From: Collybiopsis luxurians FD-317 M1
Taxonomy: Eukaryota > Basidiomycota > Agaricomycetes > Agaricales > Omphalotaceae
Reading direction: 5' to 3'
DNA: 64,000 bases
Assembly (NCBI GenBank): GCA_000827265.1
Contig: KN834759.1
Location: 353,666-417,665, forward strand
Both the position numbers and the translations under genes were made by a program. A model generated the notes under the pieces. It worked only from the letters and a program-made list of their open reading frames with translations, was not told the DNA's origin and did not search any database. Of the stretch, positions 11,695-23,533 are shown one piece after another. Numbering within the stretch: the first letter of the stretch is position 1; each line of letters opens with the position of its first letter.

Positions 11695-12138
11695 GGTGGG
11701 CCGGTGGCTGCTGAAGATCTAAGTTGAGATCAAGGCAGGTGTGGAAAAGAAGCGCCCAGACAAGCGCTGCACGTATGTCATGCCAATATATTCTACCCGC
11801 AAACGTACACCTGTACAGAACATGTGTAGATACTATAATCGTCTCGTCCAACCCACAAATAGTCTCGATTCACCGGTTTAGTTTACTCAAACTCTTCCTA
11901 TGAGTATGGTGACCGTATGCATTGTGGCTCGTTACAATCATTAACGCGCACGTATCATCGTTGAGTACCACAGAAACAATACCGCCTAACAGAAAATTCC
12001 AGGAGTAAAGCAAATGCCAAAGGCTCAAGGTATAGATGGTGGTTCAGTGTATGACACAAGTTAATATAAACGCGTATTTTACAACAGTCTCCGTGACTTC
12101 ACAGCTCGAATTTCGCCTGAGTAGGTAGACCTAAATCT
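11695..12138. other. Spacer between F-box copies
   Basis: This is the 5' flank of the intact F-box gene and the 3' flank of the decayed copy. Short frames here are not supported by similarity or splice structure. Confidence 0.5.
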
Positions 12139-13569
12139 TCAATATCTCTTGCGATGGAGCTGTCCATCTACACGCCGACTGCCAGTGCCACCGAGAACAT
12201 GTAACCACCCTCTCAGGCGCCATTTGAAATTAGATTGAAAAACACCGATCTCATGTTCATTGATGAAAACTGCATCCAGGGAAATAACCTTCTTCGCTAT
12301 GCGAGATGTGTAGCACAGCAAGTCATCTTCGATACTTTGAACTTGTTCTTCCTCGCAGACAAATTTGGTAAATGCCTCCGGAGACTCTTCATGTCTGACT
12401 TCAAGCCGCCTGAGAATCTGGTATAGGTACAGGTATCGGAGTCGGGAGAAGGGGCATAGACCATCTACAAAATCATCCTGTAGGGAGCGAGCTTGAACCT
12501 GAATGTAGAGCCAGAGAAAAAAAGAGCGGCATACGATGTTATAAATGTTCTCATGCCTTATGAAATCAAGGGACAGAGACTCCAGTTCAGGGAACGAAGA
12601 TGCGACGAATTGGAGGAGTTCACCCAATGGGTTGCGTATCGAAGTAAAATCGAGCGTTATCTCCGTAACGTGCCAATCTTGTAGAGGCCGACCGACGGCT
12701 ACGCTAAGCCCCACTTCTTTGATGTCAAAATATTTACTGAGGTCCCGCCGACCGCACTCCTCAACGAAGTGGCCGATGAAAGGCGGCTTATGATGAACGA
12801 AATAGCAAAGTTCATCACGGAGATGTAACTTCTGCAGGTGTGGACGATTTGCAGCAAATTGTGGGAGCCACGACAATTCGACAGGACGCCTGCCCAAGCT
12901 CAAGGCAACTTTTGGAGGCCTCCGAATGTTTGCAAGCTGAAACTCTCATCAAGAAGATGAGTATCGTAGAGCCTAAGTCCCGCGATTTTCATACCCCGAC
13001 CCAGGAGCTTTGTGATCCGTTCACCAGGGCCAGAAAAGCCTGATGTCTCTTGAAGCATTAGCTTGGACATGTCGGACTGGAGACATATGTCGGTGAGGTA
13101 TTCTACCAGCACGGTCGAGACAGTGGGATGCTCTTGCATTGCTTGAAGTAGGGTAGTACTGGGTTTACACTGCTTTGAGTCGATGTAAGAAAGTCGTTTC
13201 AGGTTTGGCAAAATCTAGCAAAGAACTTTCTGCCCCTCTTCGCACAACGTCAACTTTAGCGTTCTGAAATACCCAGTTAGAATGCGTTGACTTCGAGTCT
13301 GATAGTCCGTACTTGGTAAGCATTGAGAATAAGGAGCAGTCATCCCTCAGTCTCTCTACATCTTGCGCATCGTCGATCTGAATATTTGCAAAGAGAAATG
13401 GCAAACATTCGTCGCATTCGCCGGTTGACAACAGAGAGAGCGCGGAGTTCGGGCGACGCGCGTTTGAACTGACTGGAACACAGTGTATACATAGGCGGTG
13501 GCCCTGGTAAATCTGGTAGAAATGCGATATACTCGATGATGAAGAGGAGTAGCTCGTCGGGAAGTCCAT
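12139..13569 (-). pseudogene. F-box/LRR-like protein, tandem copy 2 (decayed)
   Basis: This aligns along its length with the F-box gene at 10276-11694. Three lesions are visible. One base is lost just after the start (frame of LPDELLLFIIEYIAF no longer follows the ATG at 13569). Two bases are lost near 13400, which restores the start frame. One base is lost near 12905, where the first frame stops after GGLQKLP and similarity continues in another frame (LSWLPQFAANRPHLQKLHLR). There is also an insertion near 13480 in the F-box region. A full-length product is not possible without frame changes. The 3' part (12139-12903) remains open and could be read as a fragment. Confidence 0.75.
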
Positions 13570-14236
13570 GGTGGCGGATGAAAATTAAAGCAGGCCTGGA
13601 AAATAAGCGCCCAGTTAAGCGCTGTATAACGCCCATTCGCCCGTTCAACCTGAAAAGATGTATAGGTCCCCGAGGATATTCTCCTTTTCTATGAGAATAT
13701 TCTTGTATACGCGTCGTGCATCGTGGCTTTTCATCTGGCGTATAAACTATGGTGATTCCAGCCCTGGTCGAAAATGACTTCGTTGCTTCCCCGTCCTCCA
13801 GAATCCTTCTTGCAGACCAAACAAATGCCAATGTATATCCATGCCTCGCCTCTGCTTGATCTGCACTTCTTCCTCAGGCCTTTTTAAGTATCGCAGAATC
13901 GTGATGCACTGGCAGATTGGCTTGGAGGACTTATCGACTTTCAGAGTGCTTATCAAGATGCTTATCAAAATGCTTGCGATGGTAGAGGCTTCAATCGTTG
14001 CTGTACCATGGGTCGCGTGTATAAGCGCAGCTGGAGTCAGAGTATGCCTAGGGGGGGGGAGACAAGGTCGCGCGGCTGGAAATTCCTGAATCTTTCGGGT
14101 CAATATCGCTCTGTACGCAACGTCATTTCGTATCGAATCCAACTGGCTCGAATGGCATCCAGGAAAAACAAGAATATATAGTAAGTGTACAATTTAAGCT
14201 ATTCAGACAGTTCGTTCTAGTTCCGGTCGTAATGGC
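13570..14236. other. Intergenic, no gene recognised
   Basis: Two overlapping open frames (13747-14142 minus, 13841-14089 plus) lack recognisable sequence, signal peptide or convincing splice sites. A run of nine G lies near 14051. I do not call a gene. Confidence 0.4.
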
Positions 14237-14767
14237 TCAATCGTGAGGTGCTCGAGCGTTCCCTGAAGCAGCGGCCTTTCCACCACTCTCTCTCAGTTCT
14301 CCCTTTTCGTACAACTCTGGCTTGTTCGTGGCTTTGCCGATGACCCGTTAACAACATTTTAGGAACAAAAAGATGCCAAATTGTATTGCACTTGAAACCC
14401 ACTTTCTGTGTCTTTCCAACGACTTTATCCATGATCCCAGCCTTGCCCTCCGGCAGGTCGACGTTTCCATCGACAGCAACGCCACCAGCCGGGGCTGGTT
14501 CAACATTCATAGGACGCGATTCTGTGAAAGTGTTTTTCCCTGATGGTGCTCAGAGGAGTCCATCTTTCCAGGTTGATCGCGGACGAATTGCTCTTCTGTC
14601 CTCTCGTTCTAGGTGCTCGGTGTTTGTTCCATAGTCTCTGCGCTGTAGTCAGCAGCGTTGACATCACGCTTTGCGCCAGGAAGGGGGTCATTGGAGTGGT
14701 GAACCTGGTGGGTAGGTTGAGTAGCATCGAGAGGAGAATTAGAGTCGAAGTGGGAAGAGCCAGACAT
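14237..14767 (-). pseudogene. Small Gly/Lys-rich stress-type protein gene, probably damaged
   Basis: Pieces in order: an N-terminus from 14767 (DATQPTHQVHHSNDPLPGAK), a middle piece (NVDLPEGKAGIMDKVVGKTQ, 14399-14510) and a C-terminus (VIGKATNKPELYEKGELRES ending ARAPHD, 14345-14237). This looks like a small hydrophilic basidiomycete family with GKAGxxDKxxGKxxK and KPELxEKGELRE repeats; its function is unknown to me. Two problems are visible. The first piece runs into TAG at 14609, and no good intron bridges it. The expected acceptor before the last piece reads AACGG rather than AACAG, so the clear donor (GTGGGT after KTQK) has no AG partner. It may be a recent pseudogene or use non-canonical splicing. 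Confidence 0.55.
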
Positions 14768-15398
14768 GTTTGTGCTTAGTAAAAGTGTGTTTGAGTGTGG
14801 ATTTGTATGGGTGTTTTCTGACCTTTGCAAGCAACGTTTAGAAACACCAATACTCTAACGAGCGTTATAAACCGTCATCATACGGGACTCTTGATCTTGG
14901 CGAACAGGGACGCAAATTGGAGTGACGTCATACGGTCAAAGCTGGTTATACCATTCGTGGCGAAAGACCAGATTAGGACGAAAGGCCGCGAGACGCCGGT
15001 ATGCGACCGTCGCTGCAAGCAACTTGGTTCACAGAACCTTCCCCGGCCAGCTGACCCCAACTTCTGATATTACACGACCGCCTCGCTCTTGGCGAGTTCT
15101 GTTGGATCTTTTCCGTCGTGCCTGTCCAACTCTTTCGTAGTCCTTCTTTGCTTTTCGAGGGTTTTCGTTTCAACACCTGCTCAACCATTAACCAGATGAT
15201 AATTCAGTTATTCTTCGGCTCCGTCCCATGACAATGATGAAATGTGCCGACGGCCCCACCGATGCTTCTTTACACACAGCTAACTGGCCACCTGCCGGGT
15301 CATTTGCTTGTTTTACTGATGATTGTATGCATTGCGACGAGTATATATGCATACTGTAACCATTCTGATGTCGACCCAGCTCTTTTAGTTTCTCGGAT
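14768..15398. other. Intergenic, promoter side of the GH106-like gene
   Basis: This is the divergent gap between the damaged small gene and the secreted hydrolase. Short frames on both strands overlap each other and are judged chance. TATATATG at 15342-15349 lies 50 bp before the hydrolase ATG and could be its TATA element. Confidence 0.45.
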
Positions 15399-18300
15399 AT
15401 GCATCATATCCTCAGGCTGATATATGTTCTGGGAGCTGCCAGCCTCGCAGCTTCCAGCACCGTTGTTGATCGAGGAACCTTTGCCGCTCCCAAAACGGGA
15501 GTAAAATGGCGCTACTGGATTGAGGATGCTAGCGCAGACCCCGACATTGTTCGCTTTGATGTCTCAGAGATGGCAAGAATGGGATCCGCGGGATTCCAAC
15601 TTCTTAGGTATTGTATGATTGAACATTGCTCTCAGCGTATAATATCGAGTATTCTCCTTTAGCTATCAGTCTTACGGTTCTGTCCAGTCGTCAACTGGTC
15701 TCATCCTTCTCGACCCTACGGACTTTGCGTTCGGTTCCGACCGCTTCGTCAATATTACGGCCACTATAGTCCAAGCTGCCATGGACAACAATGTCACCAT
15801 TGATTTCACTCTCGGCCCAGATCAAGGCGCAGGTGTGCCGGTACTTCCAGATGACGTCGACATGGAGGGAATGAACACCGAACTCGTCTTTGGTTCACAT
15901 TTCTTAAGCCCTGGAGAGACTTTTGACGGACCCGTGCCTGCCCCGCAGATCTTCCCATTCTTGCGATTCGACGGAACGATAGCCAGTGCTAATATCACCC
16001 AGATGCAGCTTGTTGGCGTCATTGGAGCACAGGTTATTTCTGGATCGAATATTTCTAGCTCGCGGGTTTCCTTGGATTTCAACACCGTTCAGGATCTTAC
16101 CAGGCAAGTGCGATCGTCGGGGAACTCGAATCTGACGCTTTCGTGGACACCCTCGAGTACGAATGGGACTAACGTAGTTCTTTCCTATTTCTCTCGGAGA
16201 AACGGATACCCTGAAGCTCGACCTGGTTTCAATGGTCCGCTGCCCAACGAACCGGGATCATGGGGATCATGGGTGGTGGATCACTTTTCTCCAAAGGGAG
16301 TTAATATCTCGAGTACGTTTATCCAAAATAACATCCTTTCCGATGAAAGGATTGGGGAGATGCTTGCTCTGCCTGGTGTCGGACAGTATATGTGGGAAGA
16401 TAGTATGGAGTATGAGGCGCAGCTATTCTGGACAGATGTATTTGGGGAAAGGTTTTTGGAAAGGCATGGGTATGAGCTTAACATAACCCTGCCGGTGCTT
16501 CATACTTTGCCGAGCAGTAAGTACCCGCGGATCATTTTCATGATGAGCGGCATCTAAGTACCCTTCGCACACAGATGCACAACACAAGGTTAATCAGACC
16601 TTCGACTATGGCACAACGTTCAACTGGGCAAAATTCACGGAGGATTATCAGGATACTTTGGTATGCTATTCCATGCAGGATATACAAGTCAATACTAATT
16701 TCCTCATTAGACCTCCTTGTACATCGACTACATGTCCAATTTCTCCGCATGGTCCCACTCAGTCGGAATGACCTTCTCTAACCAGCCGGCTTACAACTTC
16801 CGCTTAGACACTGCAGCCAGTGCTGCCATTCCAGACACTCCGGAAATCGAATCCCTCGGAGTGCCGACTATTGATCAGGCACGCCAGCTCTCCGGCGGGG
16901 TCCATTTGGGCGGCAGGACTATATTCTCGAGTGAAACGGGCGCTCGACCAGGCGAAGCCAATGCTATCCGTATGGTAGAATTACTGCAAGATGCGGATAC
17001 ACAATATGCCGGTGGAGTCAATGTGGCAATGTTGCATGGATTCCCGTATTCAGGGGACTATCCCAACACGACTTGGCCAGGTATTACGACGTTCGGGTGA
17101 GTTTCCTGCTGACCAGCGAGATGTATTATCAGCAGACTCATACTCTGAGGACATAGGTATAATTTCGCTGACATGCACGGGCCTCGTATGCCCGCGTGGA
17201 ATTATTACAAGGGCTACTTGGACTACATCGCTCGAACGCAATATGCTCTTCAAGCGGGAGTTGCCAAGGTCGACCTTGGGGTGTACCGCAAGGGTTACAA
17301 TATCATTTCAACTCCTCCTTTTGCCGGAACTTCTGTCATTAACAGCGGGTTCACTTTCGAGTACGTTAGTCCAGAGAATCTCAAACTTCCAGGTGTTTCG
17401 GTTTCCGACTCTCGCCTCGCCACCTTTGGTCCTGCGTACAAAGCGTTCATCTTGAGTCGCCAGGAGAACATCACTGTTGATGCTGCGCAAAGACTGGTGA
17501 ATTATGCTCAAAAAGGACTTCCAGTTATAATCGTAGGAAGCGTACCCAACGATATACCTGGATTTGAAAAGGGGAATGCGTCCATGTTACAAGTTCAAGC
17601 GTTGATGAAGCAGCTCACTGCGGAACGTAGTGTTGTTATTGTCAATGAGGAAACCGACATTTCATCTTCGCTTGCTTCTATGGGAGTTTTCCCCGCCGTT
17701 GCCGCCAATCCGCCCTCGTCGACCTTGTACAGCGTGGTACGACAGGCGAATGATAGCAGGGGAGCTACCACTTCGTACTTTTTCCTATTCAACCAGGGCA
17801 CATCTACCATCAATTTCACACTCACACTGAATCCAGGCTTCCGCGGAACACCATTTGCCTTGGATCCGTGGACGGGAGCTGTGAATCCAGTCGTTTTGCA
17901 CTCCAATTCCTCGACAAATATCTCCATTCCTGGTGTCTCTCTTGCGCCCAGTCAGACGGCTCTGTTTGCTGTGACTACAGGTAATTCTCTCGAAGGTGTA
18001 TCGGCTTCGAACAATCACCTCGTTTCTGCGGATGCTGGGGTCTCCGCTGTCGCAGTCAATAATTTATCCTCTTCTGGCTCTACTCAGATTGAGCTCCGTT
18101 CTTTGGATGAAGGATCCAGGCAAGTCGTTACCGCCGATGGTAAAACAATGACTGCCACTTTCTCCCTCGGAGGAGCAACACAGCAGGTACTGAGTGGTTG
18201 GCGACTGAACGTCACAGCATGGACGCCCCCTCAGAACCTCAGCGAACACAGCTCCGTCCTTGTACCGCAACCCGCCGTGAACTTGACCCAGGGAATCGTC

Positions 18301-18758
18301 CCTTGGGGCCAAATCGAAGGCCTCGCGAATGTCTCCGGAGTTGGAACGTATGTCACTTCATTTGAGTGGAGCCAAGCTCAAAATGGCGGCGTGGGTGTGT
18401 TGTTGGACTTTGGGGAGGTGTTCCATACTGTAGAAGCGTGGGTGAATGGTCGACAGGTGGCTACAGCAGATCCTAATCGCCCGGTTGTGGACATTTCGGA
18501 CTTGGTGGTTAAGGGAACGAATACGATTCGCGTCGATGCGGCTAGTACGCTGTTGAATGCTATCAACTCGGTGAGTGCTCTACAGTCGATAGGACTCATT
18601 ACACTTCTAATTTTTTTCTTTTTGGTCAGGTCCCCGAGGTGGAAACATTGGGAGAGTTGCGAACAGCTGTCTCGAGACCAGTGGCGAATCAAGAGTACGG
18701 GCTCATCGCAAATGTAACCTTGGTCCCCTTCGCACGCACCACAATCTCTCTGGAATGA
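15399..18758 (+). CDS. Large secreted glycoside hydrolase, GH106 (alpha-L-rhamnosidase)-like
   Basis: Six exons: 15399-15607, 15663-16516, 16575-16660, 16711-17096, 17157-18570, 18630-18758 (1025 aa). A signal peptide is clear (LIYVLGAASLAASSTVVDRG cleaved about residue 20). The start of the mature protein (VKWRYWIEDASADPDIVRFD) resembles the fungal GH106-type family. Long central regions carry many N-glycosylation sites. A C-terminal galactose-binding-like beta-sandwich is suggested by LLDFGEVFHTVEAWVNGRQV and LVVKGTNTIRVDAASTLLNA. The enzyme would act outside the cell on rhamnose-containing plant polymers or glycosides. The family is assigned from overall layout; catalytic glutamates were not located, so substrate is uncertain. 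Confidence 0.75.
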
Positions 18759-19042
18759 ACAATTAAATGAAACTGAAGACATTTCTACGTCCCATTTTTG
18801 TTTCTTTTTTTCCGGGGGGGGGGGGGGGGTTACTTTGTCTGTGAGGGGGTCTCCTCATGTACCAAAAATGCTTCTGTATCCTGTACATTTTCAATGATAA
18901 AATTCCACGTTCTTGAGTTGCCAGTCTGACTTGAGTCTGAATCTGATGGTAGGAGACGTTCTTGCAGCGGACCGGCCAGTGTGCGATCACATGTTTTGCC
19001 CAATGCTGGCTTGCATTTTGACCGTCAACTTGAGCTTGGCTC
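18759..19042 (+). other. 3' UTR region with long poly-G run
   Basis: This holds a run of about 17 G near 18813-18830, right after the hydrolase stop. No gene is seen. Confidence 0.6.
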
Positions 19043-21647
19043 ATGAACGGCCACAAACGAATAAACAGCTCTCTTTCTTCGGCTTTAACTACCCCAAATG
19101 CTCCAACATCCCTGACTGCTCAAGAAAGTCGCGAGAAACGGTTGGCCCACCAACAGAGTCGCTATAGAGATCGCGGAGGGTAAGATTGGATTGAACCAAA
19201 TCCCATAAGCCCCAAAGGCTCATTATAACTTTTCAGTGTATTTGTTCCTCAGCAAAGGACTGCTCTACTAGATATCCTTCTTGGAAAGACTACTTTGAAA
19301 CGAGTGACACGCTCGAGATCGCGGAGTGTATCGTGCTCGCCAGTTCGAAGGAAGAGCGAGAAGCTTGCGGGGGGTAATCATGACCAGGCCCCTCCCAAAG
19401 GGAAGAAGGGACGCAAGTCTGTGATACAGGATACAGGTGATCAGGATGAACAAAATGCTGGTAAGTCCGATCAATGGTTCTTTGTCTTTGAGCGTGACTG
19501 ACTTGAAGTTGAAATCAGGTCCCTCGATAATCAAAAAATCTGCTCCTCTTCGTAAGGGCGGGAGAAAATCTAGCTCAAGTACGGCTAAAGTATTGAACCA
19601 CTTGATAAATTTCATTCTTATCTTATAGGACCAGCTCGAACGAGAAAATCTACCACGATGAAGCCTGCGCCTAATCCAACAGCTTCTTCGGACGAATTTT
19701 TCGCTAAATCAGGAGCCGCACTATCCAATGCTCGCTCCTCTCGAAAGTCCGAAGTCGCTGCGGCGGAGGTGAGCGATGCTGACAACGAGGACATTGCTAA
19801 GCCCCGTGGGACTACTTTGAAGTCGAAAGCCGCCTCCTCTAAGGCGAAAGGAAAGAGAAAGGCTGTTCAAGACGATACGGACGAGGAAGAAGTCGTTGTC
19901 CAAGGAAAAAAGGTGGTCGCCACAAAATCTAGAACGAGCGGTTCGTTCAATATAGCACCCTTTTATTCTGTGATTTACTTTCCTCTCCAGATGTGCAAGC
20001 GAAGGAGAAACCTCAACCGAAGTCCAAGACAAAACAGACTAAAGCCAGTACAAGCAAAGTGAAACCCATCGATCTCACGAGCGATAACGAACAGGACCAG
20101 GGTGAAACTCACGATGCATCCGATTTTCCCTCATCTCCGCTTGCTCGTAGAAGCAAGAGGCGAGCCGTTGGCAAATCTAAGGATGAAGCTGGGGATATTG
20201 ATAACGGGGCAACTCGCAAGAAAACCTCTACGGCCAAAGCAAAGGCCAGTACCTCTAAAAACTCGAAAAAGCCTGCGAAGAAGAAGCAAAGCGATCCTAG
20301 CGAGGCGGCGGCGGGTTCGACGACGACAAAGTCAAGGCGGGGAGCGAGAGCCGTGTTAACACCTGTTCCTGAGGAATCTGAACCAGATTCAGAGATGGAG
20401 CGGGAGGAGGAGATTATTGCCCAAAGTGCCCAGGATCTGGCTGCTGCTATTTCCGTGGCTATAGAGGATTTTGCTCCCGTTTCGCGAGATAAGCGAGATA
20501 CAGCGGTCGGGGGCGGTGGAAAGGGTAGAGCAGTGGCTAAGAAGGGGAAGGGGCGTGCTGCAAGGAAAGATAAAAACGATCGCGCTGATCCGGCGGGTGT
20601 CGACGAGGGACCCTCGAGCGCGCGTGAGGTGCGGAAAGCGTCCGTGAAATCTAAAGTGAAAGGTTCGGCCGCGACGGGTGATCCAGAACAGGAGGCAAAG
20701 ACTATATCCAAACCCCCCAGGAAGAAAGGGAAAGATGACGAGAATGCCGAGGAAGAAGTGCAGGGGGAGAAGAAAAGTTCTACGCGTTCCCTGAAACGAA
20801 CAAGGACTGTTGCCGAACCGGAATCTCACCAAGATGCGGAATCTTCTCGAACTAGGAAGAAGGCTAAGGTGGTCGCAGATGTTGATGCTCCTGTATCGCA
20901 ACGGTCATTACCGATGAAGGGCACAAAGTCCAAGCGCTCTCAAGCTCGACTGGATGAAGCAGATTCTCAAGGCGAGGGCGAGGGTGGAGGCGCGGCTATC
21001 AGAGTTTCGCCGAGGAAGTCCAAACGAGATCTCATTGCAGGTAAAGGGAATGATCAGGCTAGCGGCTCGGCTCCCAAACCCGAGCCTAAGCAAACGAAGA
21101 AAGAGTCTGCGGCGTCGCGAAAGACTAATTCTACTCCAGCAGGCCAGAAGCGCAAGCGAGCTGCCGCTGCTGAGTCGCGGGATGAAGCTGATGAGGCGTC
21201 GCCAGAGCCCAAGCCTAAAAAGGTGAAAAAGAATCCGGAAGCGTTGCCGAAGACTAGTAGAGAAACTCGAGAGGTGGATTCTTCCCTGCCTAAAAAACGG
21301 TTAGTAATCGCCAACTATTCTTCCTCTTCTTTTTTTTTTCTTCCTTGGTTTGTTCACATCTTGACATTTCTGAAAGGCTAAGAACTGCTTCCAGGAAGCA
21401 GAAAGAGAACAATACCTCGAGATCCGAAGAGGCTTCCGAAACTGCTGTCCCCAAGCCTGCTAGAAAGAAGGCCACAGCCTCGAAGCGATCGGCAAAGACG
21501 CCTTCTTCGACCACATCCAAAGCCAAACCTAAGAAGGGACCTCCGCAGAGCGTTCTTGATCGCATCAAGCGGTCTGCGTCTTCGTCTGCCACAAACGGCT
21601 CTCTTGTCGGCGACGACGAGCCAGATGAACTTGATTTTTTGTCGTAA
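19043..21647 (+). CDS. Lys/Ser/Ala-rich, probably nuclear protein
   Basis: Six exons: 19043-19179, 19237-19460, 19519-19578, 19629-19940, 19991-21299, 21377-21647 (770 aa). The first exon is short and was found from the open frame before donor GTAAGA. Its protein (QQSRYRDRGG joined to VFVPQQRTALLDILLGKTTL) is the only ordered-looking part. The rest is strongly basic low-complexity sequence with many KK/KR clusters, likely nuclear localisation signals. A SUMO-interaction-like motif (PIDLTSDNEQD) lies near 20067. The acidic C-terminus ends DDEPDELDFLS. The composition suggests a chromatin or nucleolar scaffold. I do not recognise the family, and the conserved N-terminal helix would be the best search bait. 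Confidence 0.7.
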
Positions 21648-22063
21648 ACTCAGATATATCTATTACATAAACAGTCGCCGTACAATACCGTATATTTCTT
21701 GTTGTACAATACATGTACATACTAAAGCACCATTGATGTAATAGTCGATTCGAATCCTGAACCTGAGCGGATTGTGTCGGTAGACTGGTACAGCGATAGA
21801 TATCTAGGGCAAGCAGGAGCAGTTGCAACGAAGGCTTCGTTTTTGTGAGACTTCTAGGAGAAATTCCTACCACAACTTGAATTTCAATCAACTTGAAGCT
21901 GAAACTCTTCGATGGGAACGATCACGTGATTTATCTCACGACGCGTTGTGAACTTTAGAAAAGCGAGTTGCTTGAATCTCAAAGCTGTCAAAAGTAGCCT
22001 CTATCACGAGCCACTCAAGCTGTAGCATGTATACCACCAGTACATGCTATATATATGAACGTC
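21648..22063. other. Intergenic, convergent ends
   Basis: No gene is seen. The stretch lies between the Lys-rich gene (plus) and the secreted orphan (minus). Confidence 0.6.
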
Positions 22064-23012
22064 TTACGCCCAAGATCCGTTTTTCAGCATCTCTTTGACT
22101 TTATTTTCCACCGTTCGAGATGTTGCCACGTTTGCGAGCCAGTCCGTAACCTTTTCCTGTTTTGGCCAATTCTTCACATTCCAGCTGGGCCAATCAGCCC
22201 TTTTAGTGGCCTCCCTCACATTTGGACCTTTACCGAAAAGAATCAGCAAAAGTCTCGACGTTGCATACGAAGGGCAATAGATTCACCGCTATAGATCCTG
22301 CCGAGGGACAACTTCAACGTATTCGGTCTGTTCCTTTCTGACTGTGTGGATGGAGTTTGGACAAGCATGGGTGGAATCATCGTAACTGGGAAGCCTTCTG
22401 CTACTGTACTGAACACGATCGTCTTGCGGTGATCGAGCTTTTGGTTTGAAACGAAGACTTGCGCCCCAGGTGCTTGCATGAATTTTTCTGGCGTATATAT
22501 CTGCAGTTGGCAGTGAAGGTCAGAATATGTGACAAGATTTTGGCAGCATAGCATCATACGCACCTTTTCGATGTTCGCACCCTCGAACCCACGAAGTAGT
22601 TCAGTCTCAAGCTCGATCTGAACGAGTAAAAGTTGAAACTTGCTGCCCATATAATCAGTGGTCGGTTCTTACCAGGTTTTTCTGGGAGCTATACTCGCCG
22701 TTTTCGAATGGTCTAGCCATAACGTGCAAGTATTTATCGCTAATGAAAGTTGTGACTGTCTTGGATTTCTTAAATTCTTCCAGCATTGGCTTTAGAATAT
22801 AGATCAGCACTTGGGAGGAGACGTCTCGGGATACTTGATCTCACCCCAGTCGGTACATCTATGTAGCCCGCAAGCTCGAGTGTGCCACGACTATTTAATG
22901 AGGTGGTCGAGTTGACGCTAGAGTTGCTTTGCTGAGAGCCAATAGGAGAGGCCTCAGCTCTGAAGAGGCCCAACATGAGAGCGACAAGAACAAGAAGGCC
23001 GATATTTTGCAT
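22064..23012 (-). CDS. Secreted protein of unknown function, Trp-rich helical C-terminus
   Basis: Five exons: 23012-22845, 22789-22673, 22617-22564, 22500-22287, 22227-22064 (238 aa, sum divisible by three). It begins with a signal peptide (NIGLLVLVALMLGLFRAEAS). A Ser/Asn-rich stretch and a central region (IELETELLRGFEGANIEK, IYTPEKFMQAPGAQVFVSNQ) follow. The last exon is a helix rich in Trp and Lys (RADWPSWNVKNWPKQEKVTD, ending KNGSWA). An alternative end without the last splice stops at 22243 (MQRRDFC); I prefer splicing because the last exon looks coding and has donor, branch-like CTGAT and acceptor. Family unknown. A TATA box lies 80 bp upstream. Confidence 0.62.
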
Positions 23013-23533
23013 GGCACAGGAAGTAACTTGACTGAGGACCGGCCTCTAGAATGTATGCATGCACCAAAAAAACAGATTGCAGGCTGTGCCCTATTTATAG
23101 GTGCTGAAATTGTATGCTTACACCCCCCATCTTGATGGCGCTGATTATAATCCATGTCCCTGCCCCGGCGTATCTACCCAGGGGTGGCGTAATAAACAAA
23201 TTACCTTCCCTCAGCTCTGATTACGCCGTGTGGCCACATTTGAGGAAAGAAATATTTCATTGGGATTGGTCTCGCAGCATGCCACAAGCGAATAACGAAT
23301 GACTCGACCAAAGCATAAGGCTCAAGTACACATTTATTTTTGAATATTTTCGCGCCCTCGCTGCCACGCAGATACGTAATCAAGCATGCAAACTCATGCG
23401 TAGAAACATCGTAGATTCAACAGTCCGTTAAAAAACGAAGTAATTCGTCAACGTCAGTCATTCCCCAGTCATAACTCCTGGTTGAGATTCTCTTGAGTAA
23501 AGAATCAAATCCATCAAGAGTGAGTGGAAGCAC
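23013..23533. other. Intergenic
   Basis: This holds the orphan promoter and the 3' end of the Zn2Cys6 gene. No further gene is seen. Confidence 0.6.
23092..23099 (-). promoter_or_regulatory. TATA box of the secreted orphan
   Basis: TATAAATA on the minus strand lies 80 bp upstream of the ATG at 23012, a usual distance for strongly expressed secreted-protein genes. Confidence 0.5.

Noticed and set aside
14825..15188. Overlapping short frames on both strands.
   Set aside because: None has a signal peptide, known motif or splice partner; this is ordinary intergenic DNA between divergent genes.
20109..20901. Long minus-strand frames opposite the Lys-rich gene.
   Set aside because: Shadows of a biased composition, not genes.
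21745..21765. A B-box-like ttcgaatcc.
   Set aside because: No A box or cloverleaf can be drawn around it.
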